Positions 52,295 to 61,819 of a stretch of 64,000 nucleotides of DNA are shown here, in pieces (position 1 is the stretch's first letter; each line of letters opens with the position of its first letter). The translations under genes and the position numbers were made by a program. This stretch comes from DATKCF01 sp035513345 (GTDB lineage: Bacteria; Gemmatimonadota; Gemmatimonadetes; Longimicrobiales; RSA9). Where the stretch lies: positions 28,304 to 92,303 of the forward strand of contig DATKCF010000002.1 of the NCBI GenBank assembly GCA_035513345.1. The letters are read 5' to 3'. The notes below the pieces were generated by a model. The model ran no database searches, was not told where the DNA came from, and was given only the letters and a program-made list of their open reading frames with translations.

Positions 52295-52442
52295 TCGTGA
52301 CTCTCTTCAGGGGTTGGTCTTCCGCCGCCTTCGTTCGCTCCGGTCACCCTTGCGGGACCCCGCCGTTGCGTCCAGCGACGTGATTCGTTGTCTTCCGTGC
52401 CAATTGCCAGAGACCGCACAACCGGCTGTGTTCTGCCCGGTA

Positions 52443-52832
52443 TCAGCGCTTCGAGAACTGGAACCGCTTGCGTGCTCCCGGCCGGCCCGGCTTCTTCCGT
52501 TCGACCTCCCGCGGATCACGCGTCAGCAACCCACGCTCGCGCAGCTTGCCGCGCAACTCCGCGTCGTACATCAGAAGCGCGCGTGCCACGCCCAGTCGAA
52601 CCGCGCCCGCCTGCCCCGTCTGCCCGCCGCCCGATACGTTGACCTTGATGTCGAACTGCGTCTGCAGTTCCGTCGCGATCACCGGCTCCTGCGCGTGCTG
52701 CAGCAGCGAGTGACGAGGAAAGTAGTCCTCGGCCGTGCGGCCGTTCACCTTCCACTCACCCGATCCCGGCTTCATCCATACGCGCGCGACGCTCGTCTTG
52801 CGCCGACCGACGCCGTGGTACTGTTGCTCCAT
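52443..52832 (-). CDS. rpsI: 30S ribosomal protein S9
   Basis: 129 residues: YHGVGRRKTSVARVWMKPG at the N-terminus, NVSGGGQTGQAGAVRLGVAR in the core, and the C-terminal RKRFQFSKR tail that reaches the P-site tRNA. Starts 2 bases after the rplM stop, the standard rplM-rpsI pair. Confidence 0.97.
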   Translation of the reverse strand: MEQQYHGVGRRKTSVARVWMKPGSGEWKVNGRTAEDYFPRHSLLQHAQEPVIATELQTQFDIKVNVSGGGQTGQAGAVRLGVARALLMYDAELRGKLRERGLLTRDPREVERKKPGRPGARKRFQFSKR

Positions 52833-52834
52833 TC

Positions 52835-53263
52835 TCAGATCTCCAGCACCCGGGGCTGTTGCGCAACGTGCGGATGCTCGCCGCCCGCGTATACCTTCAG
52901 CTTCTTCCGCACCAGCCGACCCAGATTGTTCTTCGGCAGCATGCCCTTCACCGCCAGATCGATCACACGCGTCGGATTCTTCGCGATCATCGTGCTGAAC
53001 GGCGTCAGCTTCTCGCCACCCATGTAGCCGCTGTGCGTAAAGTACATCTTGTCCGTGAACTTGCGTCCCGTCACGCGCACCTTCGCCGCGTTCACGACGA
53101 TCACGTAGTCGCCGGTATCGAGGTGCGGTGTGAACGCCGGCTTGTGCTTGCCGCGCAGCACTTCGGCGACGCGCGTCGCGAGGCGGCCGAGCACTTCGCC
53201 GTCGGCGTCGACGACGTACCAGCGACGTTCGACTTCGCCCGGTTTTGGTGTGTATGTCTTCAT
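52835..53263 (-). CDS. rplM: 50S ribosomal protein L13
   Basis: 142 residues: RRWYVVDADGEVLGRLATRV, GDYVIVVNAAKVRVTGRKF and AVKGMLPKNNLGRLVRKKLK. First gene of the rplM-rpsI-rpsB-tsf-pyrH-frr-uppS-cdsA-dxr-rseP series, with a near-consensus promoter upstream at 53306-53334. Confidence 0.97.
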   Translation of the reverse strand: MKTYTPKPGEVERRWYVVDADGEVLGRLATRVAEVLRGKHKPAFTPHLDTGDYVIVVNAAKVRVTGRKFTDKMYFTHSGYMGGEKLTPFSTMIAKNPTRVIDLAVKGMLPKNNLGRLVRKKLKVYAGGEHPHVAQQPRVLEI

Positions 53264-53305
53264 ACGCGTTCCGTTTACGGCAGTTACGAAGCGGAATAGC
53301 TGTTA

Positions 53306-53334
53306 ATGATACCCGACCCGACAGGGCCTGTCAA
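53306..53334 (-). promoter_or_regulatory. Near-consensus sigma70 promoter for the rplM operon
   Basis: Minus-strand TTGACA, exactly 17 bases, TATCAT (5 of 6), about 43 bases upstream of the rplM start. It is the best sigma70 match in the window, fitting strong growth-linked ribosomal expression. A start near 53299 would give a leader of roughly 35 bases. Confidence 0.85.
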
Positions 53335-53409
53335 TGGCCCGGCACCGGCGTTGCAGGCCGCTGGAAAACCGGACGCCGGCAGGTCGGGCGACCCGCCGGC
53401 GTCGCGTGC

Positions 53410-54018
53410 TCAGAAGGACACCCTGAGTCCGGCGGTCAGGCCGACATTGTGTGCGGTCCTGCCCCGGATGTCCACGAACACGGCTTCCCTGAAGTCGAAC
53501 GAGCCGATGTGGTCCCGTGCCATGAGGCGGAGACCGAGGTTCGGCGTGATGGCCAGGTCGACGCCGGCGCCGATTACGCCCATGGCGCTGGTCGATTCCG
53601 TTTCCACGATCGCATTACGGATGCTGTAGTGTGTGACGCCGGCGCCGCCCTGGAGCACGGGCGTGATGGCGCCCGGGACCGGCACGCGGAGTTCGAGTCC
53701 GCCATCGAACAGCCATGCATCGGTCGATCCGATGCCGATGCCGCCGATAATGGGCAATCCGACGTTGAGGTCGGATCGCGCGAAGCCGCCGTTCGCGTAG
53801 ATCCAGACGGGCCCGGCGAGAGAGAACGCGAGCTGTGCGCCGACGATCGCACCGTTCGCGTTCGACAGGGACGTGCCGAGCGGCCCTTCGAGGATGTCAC
53901 CGAAGATCATGTAACCTGCATACGGCGCAATTGCCGCGTTCCCGCGGGACTGCGCTTCAGCGTGCCCGGCAGGGAGCGACCCGGCGAGCGCGAGCAAACC
54001 GACGATCAGGCGTTTCAT
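53410..54018 (-). CDS. Predicted outer-membrane beta-barrel protein
   Basis: 202 residues. Start at the ATG of MKRLIVGLL, supported by AAGGA at 8-base spacing. A cleavable signal peptide (LLALAGSLPAGHAEA) leads to alternating polar and hydrophobic beta strands (VWIYANGGFARSDLNVGL, DAWLFDGGLELRVPVP) and a final VGLTAGLRVSF, ending in Phe as expected for BAM-inserted barrels. Probably an 8-strand OmpW/OmpA-type barrel. Function unknown. Confidence 0.7.
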   Translation of the reverse strand: MKRLIVGLLALAGSLPAGHAEAQSRGNAAIAPYAGYMIFGDILEGPLGTSLSNANGAIVGAQLAFSLAGPVWIYANGGFARSDLNVGLPIIGGIGIGSTDAWLFDGGLELRVPVPGAITPVLQGGAGVTHYSIRNAIVETESTSAMGVIGAGVDLAITPNLGLRLMARDHIGSFDFREAVFVDIRGRTAHNVGLTAGLRVSF

Positions 54019-54169
54019 GTGTTCCGTCCTTGCAGGAGTCCGCAATGGAACGGGGCAGGAACGGTGCCCGGTCGGCGCATCGGCGCATGTTGTTGGATAC
54101 CAGCATGATAGGCGACAATGCGGCAGGCAGGTTCGCGGCGGGCGTCCCCGTTCCTGGACAGGGCTTCGT

Positions 54170-54191
54170 CCGCGCCGCCGGACCGGCGCGG
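54170..54191 (-). terminator. GC-rich hairpin downstream of the sigma factor gene
   Basis: An 8-bp stem (54170-54177 with 54184-54191, CCGCGCCG/CGGCGCGG) with a 6-base loop starts 27 bases after the sigma factor stop codon. No T-tract follows, so termination strength is uncertain. The rest of the 199-base gap holds only weak promoter-like sequence. Confidence 0.5.
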
Positions 54192-54217
54192 CATCCCTGC
54201 GGAGCGAACGACAGAAC

Positions 54218-55081
54218 TTAGTGGCCGACGAAGCTTTCGAGGAAGCGGGCGCGCGAAGCGTGGCGCAGGCGAACGAGCGCCTTCTCCTTGATCTGCCTTA
54301 CGCGCTCGCGCGTGATGCCGAGCATCGCACCGATCTCCTCGAGGGTCATGGCATCCTTGCCTTCCTCGAGGCCGTAGTACAGCCGCAGCACCCTGGCTTC
54401 GCGTTCCTTGAGAGTGCCGAGCGCTTCCTGGATGGTGGAATGGAGTGCGTGGTCGTAGGTCTCGTCGTCGGGCCCGGCGGAGACGTGGTCGGCCAGATAG
54501 TCGAGCAGCCGGTTGTCCTCGCCGGGCGATAGCGGCGCATCGAGCGAGAGGTGGGACTGCGAGATGGCGAGCGTGCGTTGCACTTCGTCGTGGGACAGGT
54601 CGAGTTCGTCGGCGATCTCCTCGATCGTCGGTTCGCGTCCGAGTTCCTGAAGCAGTGTCGAAGAACGCTTGCCAATGCGGTGCAAGGCGCCCGCACGGTT
54701 GAGCGGAACACGCACGATGCGGCTCTGCTCTGCGAGCGCCTGGAGGATGGCCTGACGGATCCACCAGACCGCGTACGAGATGAACTTGATGCCCTTGGTC
54801 TCGTCGAACTTGTGAGCCGCCCGTATCAGGCCGACGTTGCCCTCGTTGATGAGATCACCGAGTGCGACGCCCTGGTTCTGATATTTCTTTGCGACGGACA
54901 CGACGAATCGCAGGTTCGACCGCACCAGTTTGTCGAGCGATTCCTCATCGCCCTCGCGGATTCGCCCGGCGAGTGTGACCTCGTCCTCCTTCTTGAGGAG
55001 AGGGTACGCGCTGATCTCCTTCAGGTACTGATCGAGAGAGCTTTCCTCGAAAGCGCTCTTGTCCCGCGCGCTCAGACGCAT
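54218..55081 (-). CDS. Primary-type sigma factor (RpoD/SigA family, short form)
   Basis: 287 residues from the ATG of MRLSARDKSAFEES, with CCGGAG upstream. Regions 1.2 (SLDQYLKEISAYPLLKKEDE), 2 (NLRFVVSVAKKYQNQGVALG, NEGNVGLIRAAHKFDETKG, FISYAVWWIRQAILQALAEQ), 3 and 4 (TLEEIGAMLGITRERVRQIK) are complete. It lacks region 1.1 and the non-conserved region, the layout of Bacteroidota-type RpoD. It is likely to be the housekeeping sigma or a close group 2 paralogue, and would recognise the TTGACA/TATAAT-type promoters noted here. Confidence 0.9.
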   Translation of the reverse strand: MRLSARDKSAFEESSLDQYLKEISAYPLLKKEDEVTLAGRIREGDEESLDKLVRSNLRFVVSVAKKYQNQGVALGDLINEGNVGLIRAAHKFDETKGIKFISYAVWWIRQAILQALAEQSRIVRVPLNRAGALHRIGKRSSTLLQELGREPTIEEIADELDLSHDEVQRTLAISQSHLSLDAPLSPGEDNRLLDYLADHVSAGPDDETYDHALHSTIQEALGTLKEREARVLRLYYGLEEGKDAMTLEEIGAMLGITRERVRQIKEKALVRLRHASRARFLESFVGH

Positions 55082-55208
55082 GCGACGCTCCGGTGAATCC
55101 ACGTCTATCCTGCCGGATCGTGAGTCGTTCCGGTGTCTATCGGATTCAGCAACATCTGCGTGAGCGGTTCCATTGCGACGGCGGTCCGGGCAGGCACCGA
55201 CATGCGGC

Positions 55209-55238
55209 ATCCTACGCATGATGCGGGCTGTGTGTCAA
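55209..55238 (-). promoter_or_regulatory. Promoter candidate for the sigma factor gene
   Basis: Minus-strand TTGACA, 18-base spacer, TAGGAT, about 128 bases upstream of the sigma factor ATG, in a 237-base gap after the aldehyde dehydrogenase gene. Perfect -35, 4 of 6 -10. A transcript starting here excludes the more upstream in-frame ATG, supporting the chosen start. Confidence 0.65.
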
Positions 55239-55318
55239 ACGGGCGTGCGGCCCGCGTTGTGGCCGGCGAGCCGGGCATGGTGGCAAGTCCGTGTCGAGTC
55301 CGCCAGACAGGGCGTGAA

Positions 55319-56823
55319 TCAGGGATCATACGTATCGATCTGCGCGCGCTGCAGGCGGCCGGAGAAGTCGACGTATCCGACCTTCGTTTCCGAGTAGAAG
55401 TGGAAGACTTCCCAGCCGCCTTCGCGGTGTCCGTTGCCGGTCTTCTTGACGCCACCGAAGGGCAGGTGCGCCTCCGCGCCGATGGTTGGCGCGTTGACGT
55501 AGGTGATGCCGTTGTCCATCTCCTGAAGTGCGACGAACGCGGCGCGCACGTCCTTCGTGTAGATCGAACTCGACAGGCCGTAGTCGACTTCGTTGTTGAT
55601 CCGTATCGCATCTTCGAGGCCGTCGAACCGGATCACGCTCAGCACGGGCCCGAACACCTCCTCGCACGCGAGACGGCTGCCGGGCCGCACGCCGTCGAGG
55701 ATCGTCGGCTCGAAGAACCAGCCGTCGTCCAGCGCCGGCCCTGTCGCGCGTGCGCCGCCGATCAGGATCTCATCGCCTTCGGCCCGCGCGACATCGATGT
55801 ACCTCGCGACCTTGTCGAGCGCCTGTCCGTTGATGAGCGGGCCGACATCCGTTCCGGCCTCCAGGCCGTTGCCGAGCCGGAGCTTCTTCGTGCGTTCGAC
55901 GAGCATGTCGATGAAGCGATCATGCACGGCATCGTGGAGCAGGAGCCGGCTGGTTGCGGTACAGCGCTGACCGGTCGTGCCGAAAGCACCCCAGAGCACA
56001 CCTTCCAGCGCCAGCTCGAGGTCGGCGTCGTCCATCACGACCTGCGCGTTCTTGCCGCCCATCTCCAGAGACAGGCGCTTGTGCATGCGGCCACAGACCT
56101 CGCCGATTCTCGAGCCCGTTGCGGTCGAACCAGTGAACGAAATGAGCGGAACACCGGGATGCATGACCAAGTCCGCGCCGACTTCCTCGCCAAAGCCGTG
56201 GAGGAGCTGCACGACGTGCGGCGGCAGCCCCGCTTCCAGCAGGATCTCGACGAGCAGAGTCGCCGTGTGCGGCACGTCCTCGGCCGGTTTCAGGATGACC
56301 GCGTTCCCGCATGCGAGCGCCGGGAACACCTTCCACGTCGGGATCGCGAGCGGGAAATTGAAGGGAGTGATCAGGCCACACACACCGATCGGCCTGCGGT
56401 AGCTCATCGCCCACTTGTCGCGCAGTTCGCTCGGCACGGTGTGGCCGAAAAGACGACGCGTTTCGGACGCGGCGTAGTATGCGGTGTCGATACCCTCCTG
56501 GACATCGCCCGCCGTCTCCGCGACGACCTTGCCCATCTCGCGGGTCATTACCCGTGCGATTTCTTCCTTGCGCGCGCTCATCAGGTCGCCGGTCCTGCGC
56601 AGGACCTCCCCGCGCAGCGGCGGCGGCGTCGAGCGCCATTGTGCGAAGCCGCGCGCGGCCGACTCGACGGCGCGCTCGAGGTCAGCGGTTCCCGAACGTG
56701 GGAACTGGCCGATCACATCGTTCCAGTCAGCGGGGTTCCGGTTCTCGAACACATCGCCCGAAGTGGCACCGACCCATTCACCGCCGATACAGTTCGCGAA
56801 CGTCCGTCCCATTCCCTTCCCCA

Positions 56824-56824
<1 letters not shown>
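55319..56824 (-). CDS. NAD-dependent aldehyde dehydrogenase (ALDH7-like)
   Basis: 501 residues. Catalytic Cys288 (GTTGQRCTATSRL), general base Glu254 (LEMGGKNAQVV), NAD-binding ISFTGSTATG and the CGLITPFNFPLAIPTWK stretch. It is closest to alpha-aminoadipic semialdehyde/pipecolate-type dehydrogenases (ALDH7), which act on amino acid-derived aldehydes; the substrate is inferred. The ATG at 56822-56824 has GAGGA at good spacing and overlaps the regulator stop; a GTG one codon upstream is possible. Confidence 0.9.
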
Positions 56825-58188
<1,364 letters not shown>

Positions 58189-58197
58189 GTTCCGCGG

Positions 58198-58860
58198 TCA
58201 GCGCTCGCCCGCGGCGAGAATGACGAGCGAGTCGGCGCGTATATACGCGCTGCGCGCGCCGACCGGCAACGGAATCCGGAGCGCATCGGCCGGCAGGCCC
58301 GGCACATCCTCGCGGCCGAACATGTCGAGGACGGTGGGCACGAGCCGGGCCGGGATCGGAATCCGATGCGCGGTGATCGCGTCGACCGTGAATGCAACGT
58401 GTCCCTCGTCGGAGGGCAGGAGCGTGCCCAGAATCTCGATGTCTGTCGTGTCCGGCAGGAGTGCGAGCATCTGGCCGAGTTCCCCGATTCGCGGCAATCT
58501 GTCCGCCGGGAGGCGGAGCGCGATCGCGATCTTGTCCTGCTCGAGCGTGATCCGTGGCGAATGCACGTAGTCCGGAATCATCTGGCGGTAGCGGAATTCG
58601 AGCAGGCTCTGGAGTTCGTTCGTCGTGAACGACTCCCGCCTCGACCCGTCCCGCAGGCGAGCGATCTTGTCCTCCGCCACCTCCGCCGTGCGCTGTGACA
58701 CACCGCCCTGCGCGACCTGCGCCTCGGCGGTATTCCGGCGCAGGATGTTCCAGCGATCCTGCGCCAACGCGAGCACCTGGTCCGCCTGCGGCTGGAAAAA
58801 GATGTAGAGTACCGCGAGAACCGCGGCGACCGCTGCCAATTTGATGATGCGACCCATCAT
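58198..58860 (-). CDS. Single-pass membrane-anchored protein, unknown
   Basis: 220 residues from the ATG overlapping the thpR stop (ATGA). One N-terminal transmembrane helix (LAAVAAVLAVLYIFFQP) is followed by an extracytoplasmic domain of about 180 residues with a coiled-coil first half and alternating beta/alpha second half (ITLEQDKIAIALRLPADRLP). No recognised motif. It sits between thpR and the NtrC-type regulator, with a 9-base gap to the latter. Confidence 0.6.
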   Translation of the reverse strand: MMGRIIKLAAVAAVLAVLYIFFQPQADQVLALAQDRWNILRRNTAEAQVAQGGVSQRTAEVAEDKIARLRDGSRRESFTTNELQSLLEFRYRQMIPDYVHSPRITLEQDKIAIALRLPADRLPRIGELGQMLALLPDTTDIEILGTLLPSDEGHVAFTVDAITAHRIPIPARLVPTVLDMFGREDVPGLPADALRIPLPVGARSAYIRADSLVILAAGER

Positions 58861-59450
58861 GTCCCTGCTTCCTGCCTGTCCGGTTTCATTGCCCCGCGCA
58901 GCCGGGGCCCTGCGATGCATTCGTAGCGGGCGCCGCCGCGGCCGACATGACTGCGCATGAGATCGACCGACTCGACGTCCACTGTTGCTGCGTACGTCAC
59001 TGAATCAGCCAGCGCGGCCAACCCCGCGAACGATGCCTGCCGTGCGTGCGGTTCCGCCCGGCCCAGCGTCAGGTGCGGGCTCCAGGCTCTTCGCTCAGGC
59101 TCGAACCCCAGCGGCTCGATCGACCGTTCGACATCCGCCTGCAGCGCCAGCAGCGCAGCACCGCCATCCACACCGACCCAGATCACGCGCGGCCGACGCA
59201 GATGCGGGAACGCGCCCACGCCGCCGACCGCCATCGTGAGCCGTGCGTGCCGGCCTGCCACCGCATCGAGCGTGTCACGGATCCGAGCCGCATCGCTTTC
59301 CATCACCTGGCCCAGAAAGCACAGTGTCACGTGCATCGATTCCGGCATGACCCAGCGGAACGGGTAGCGTCCCGACCGCAGCGGCGAGGTCATGTCGAAC
59401 AGACGTTGTCGTTCGGCCTCGGGAACGTTGACCGCGACGAACAGCCTCAC
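58857..59450 (-). CDS. thpR: RNA 2',3'-cyclic phosphodiesterase
   Basis: 2H phosphoesterase that opens 2',3'-cyclic phosphates at RNA ends. 197 residues with the two HxTx motifs, His40 (SMHVTLCFLG) and His127 (SPHLTLGRAE), and the MRLFVAVNVPE N-terminus. Both catalytic histidines are intact. The GTG start overlaps the desulfurase-like gene's stop (GTGA). Confidence 0.93.
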   Translation of the reverse strand: MRLFVAVNVPEAERQRLFDMTSPLRSGRYPFRWVMPESMHVTLCFLGQVMESDAARIRDTLDAVAGRHARLTMAVGGVGAFPHLRRPRVIWVGVDGGAALLALQADVERSIEPLGFEPERRAWSPHLTLGRAEPHARQASFAGLAALADSVTYAATVDVESVDLMRSHVGRGGARYECIAGPRLRGAMKPDRQEAGT

Positions 59451-60637
59451 GCTCGATGTACGCCGCCGGACACCGCCAGGGTCCTGCCGCCGGCGACGGC
59501 ATCGACGGCGAGGACGGCGCGATCCACATCGTCCGTCGTTGTGGCCCAGCCCACGGAGAGGCGGAGCGCGCCTGTCGCGGCGGTGCCGAGCAGCCGGTGC
59601 GTCTCCGGCGCACAGTGCAATCCGGGCCTCGCCAGGACGCCATGGTCGCGGTCGAGCCGAGTCGCCAGTGTGGCGGGATCGACCGTGCTCGCCGTGATGG
59701 TCACGATCGGCGCGCCGTCGGGCGAGGGTGGCGACAGAACGCGAACGCCACCAATCGATGCCAGACCATCGCGCAACCGTTGCTTCAGTGCGGCCGCGTC
59801 CGCGTGGATCCCCTCAACCGTCCGATGCCGGATCCATGCCAACCCCGCACCGAGTCCGGCAATGCCCGGCCCGTTCAGCGTGCCGGCCTGGATGTGGTCC
59901 GGCCACGAATCGGGCATGTCGCGCAGCATGGAATCGCCGCCGGTCCCGCCGACGAGAAGGGGACGCACGTCGATGGCGGGCCGGACCCAGAGTGCCCCGG
60001 TACCCTGCGGCCCGAGCAGCGCCTTATGGCCCGTTACGGCCACCATGTCCGCGCCGCACGCCGCTGCATCGAACGGGATCTCACCCGCGATCTGCGCCGT
60101 GTCGACGAGCGTCATCGCGCCCGCCGCCCGCGCGAGCGCGCACAGTCGCGCGATGTCGAGGCGTGTGCCCAGAACGTTGGACGCGCCATTCACTGTGAAG
60201 AGTTTCGCACCATCGAGCGCACGTTCGAGGGCGACATCGTCGAGACTGCCATCCGGCGCACCCGGCACCATCCGGACCTCGACACCGCGTTCGATTGACA
60301 GCCTGTGTGCGCACCTGAGCACGGCGTTGTGGTCGAAAACCGTGACGACGACGATGTCGCCCGCATCGAGTGTGCCCGCCATCGCGGTGTTGATGCCGTG
60401 CGTCGCGTTGAACGTGAACGCGATGCGACCGGTGTCGCCGGGGATGCCGAGCAGCGACGCGAGGGATTGCGTGCAATCGAGCGCGACGCGGCCGGCCGCG
60501 ATGGCCAGCCTGTGTCCGCCGCGACCCGGCGTCGCACCGATGTCGCGAAGGTAGCCGGCAACGGCATCCACGACTTCGGGCGGCCGGATCGCCGCGGTGG
60601 CGGCCCAGTCGAGGTAGGTGATCCCGTCCATGCTCAC
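59447..60637 (-). CDS. Class V aminotransferase, cysteine desulfurase-like
   Basis: 396 residues. PLP Lys205 (VTGHKALLGPQGTGALWV) and the active Cys342 (ARPGLHCAPETHRL) fit a cysteine desulfurase. The short N-terminus and the TYLDWAATAAIRPPEVVDAV start fit the EGID-type subfamily (TIGR01977), which in other genomes is linked to sulfur or selenium transfer. The GTG start overlaps the stop of the LarE-tail-like gene (GTGA). The neighbourhood suggests it passes persulfide sulfur to LarE. Confidence 0.85.
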   Translation of the reverse strand: MSMDGITYLDWAATAAIRPPEVVDAVAGYLRDIGATPGRGGHRLAIAAGRVALDCTQSLASLLGIPGDTGRIAFTFNATHGINTAMAGTLDAGDIVVVTVFDHNAVLRCAHRLSIERGVEVRMVPGAPDGSLDDVALERALDGAKLFTVNGASNVLGTRLDIARLCALARAAGAMTLVDTAQIAGEIPFDAAACGADMVAVTGHKALLGPQGTGALWVRPAIDVRPLLVGGTGGDSMLRDMPDSWPDHIQAGTLNGPGIAGLGAGLAWIRHRTVEGIHADAAALKQRLRDGLASIGGVRVLSPPSPDGAPIVTITASTVDPATLATRLDRDHGVLARPGLHCAPETHRLLGTAATGALRLSVGWATTTDDVDRAVLAVDAVAGGRTLAVSGGVHRA

Positions 60638-60864
60638 GCGGCGCCGCCGGCCACGGTTTCGAGATCGATGGTCACGTACCTGAATCCGAGCGCGCGGATC
60701 CGCTTCGCGATTGCGGCCAGCCGGTCCGCGTCCACATCGCGGGTCCGCACGACGGCCACGTCGTCGTGCGCGCCGGCCACCGCTACACCCTCGTACGCGA
60801 TGCCTTCACGCTCGAGCAGTCCCGCCATGGCCGTCAGCCGCTCGTCGTTCGGCGTGTCACGCAT
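60634..60864 (-). CDS. Stand-alone LarE C-terminal-domain paralogue
   Basis: 76 residues. The stretch DRLAAIAKRIRALGFRYVTI with the following DLE matches the tail of LarE (in the adjacent gene AETLVAGIRALGFDRVLLDI), and the block before it (VAGAHDDVAVVRTRDV) parallels the LarE segment VRHHGDVARIEVA. The ATP-binding N-terminal half is missing. The ATG overlaps the larE stop by 8 bases and its stop overlaps the desulfurase gene, so it is made together with both. It may be a subunit or adaptor; function is inference. Confidence 0.7.
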   Translation of the reverse strand: MRDTPNDERLTAMAGLLEREGIAYEGVAVAGAHDDVAVVRTRDVDADRLAAIAKRIRALGFRYVTIDLETVAGGAA

Positions 60865-61726
60865 CGCGCGCTCCTGCCGGCAGGAGGACCAGCGCCTCGT
60901 TCAATGCACCCCTGCGGTATCCTTCGATGTCGAGGAGCACGCGGTCGAATCCGAGTGCGCGGATCCCGGCAACAAGTGTTTCGGCCAGCGACAGCGCTCG
61001 CCCGATCTCTGCCGGCGCGACCTCGATGCGGGCCACGTCGCCATGGTGACGGACGCGGAACTCGCCGAACCCGAGCCGCCGCAGCATCGATTCGGCGTCC
61101 TCGACCTGGCGAAGCCGGCCGTTTGTAACCGCAATGCCGTACGGCAACCGACTCGCCAGACACGGCGACGCCGGCTGATCCCATGTCGGAAGACCGAGCG
61201 CGCGGGACGCTTCCCTGATGTCCCGCTTGGTCAGACCGGCTTCCTGCAACGGTGACCGTACGCCATGCTCGCGTGCGGCCAGCGCACCCGGCCGATGATC
61301 GGCGCTGTCGTCCGCGTTCGAGCCATCCACTACCGTGGCCAGGCCGCGTTCGCGCGCGAGTTCCACGAGCCGGCCCCACAACTCGGTCTTGCAGAAGTAG
61401 CAGCGGTTCGTCGGATTCGCTGCGTAACGTGGATCGTTCAGCTCATCGGTCCGCAGCTCGATGTGCGGAATGCCGAACCGCGCAGCCACGTCCAGCGCCG
61501 TCCTGCGCTGGTTCTCGGGATAGGATTCGCTGAGCGCCGTGACCGCCAGCACGTTGGCCTTGCCGAGCGTGCGCACCGCGGCAGCCGCGACGAACGCCGA
61601 ATCGACACCGCCCGAGTACCCGATGCAGACGGACACAGCCTCACGCAGGATCCCATCGAGTTGACCGAGTCGCTGCTCGAGAATCTCGCTGTCCGCCGCA
61701 ACCGGCCGATCGCTCTGCTTGCTCAT
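60857..61726 (-). CDS. larE: LarE-type ATP-dependent sulfur transferase with three key Cys
   Basis: 289 residues from the ATG preceded by GAGAAGGG. N-type ATP pyrophosphatase loop SGGVDSA (residues 38-44), then CxxC (Cys109/Cys112 in NRCYFCKTELWG) and Cys189 in QPASPCLASRLP. In LarE the last Cys donates sulfur to the nickel-pincer cofactor; proteins with all three Cys are of the type reported to hold a [4Fe-4S] cluster. larB and larC are not in the window, and the target could be another thiolated cofactor. Confidence 0.9.
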   Translation of the reverse strand: MSKQSDRPVAADSEILEQRLGQLDGILREAVSVCIGYSGGVDSAFVAAAAVRTLGKANVLAVTALSESYPENQRRTALDVAARFGIPHIELRTDELNDPRYAANPTNRCYFCKTELWGRLVELARERGLATVVDGSNADDSADHRPGALAAREHGVRSPLQEAGLTKRDIREASRALGLPTWDQPASPCLASRLPYGIAVTNGRLRQVEDAESMLRRLGFGEFRVRHHGDVARIEVAPAEIGRALSLAETLVAGIRALGFDRVLLDIEGYRRGALNEALVLLPAGARDA

Positions 61727-61781
61727 TCCCTTCTCGATACGTGTGACCCGCGGTTTCACCACACGACCGCGATCCTGCGTG

Positions 61782-61810
61782 AAGCTAGGCGCGCCCGCCA
61801 GCGACAACAA
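61782..61810 (-). promoter_or_regulatory. Weak promoter candidate for the larE operon
   Basis: Minus-strand TTGTTG, 17-base spacer, TAGCTT, in the 93-base gap upstream of larE. Only half consensus on both hexamers. Confidence 0.35.
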
Positions 61811-61819
61811 GCGGCCGCG

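Noticed and set aside
54019..54217. Promoter for the outer-membrane protein with a TATCAT-like -10 near 54104
   Set aside because: No acceptable -35 at 16-18 bases; too weak to call.
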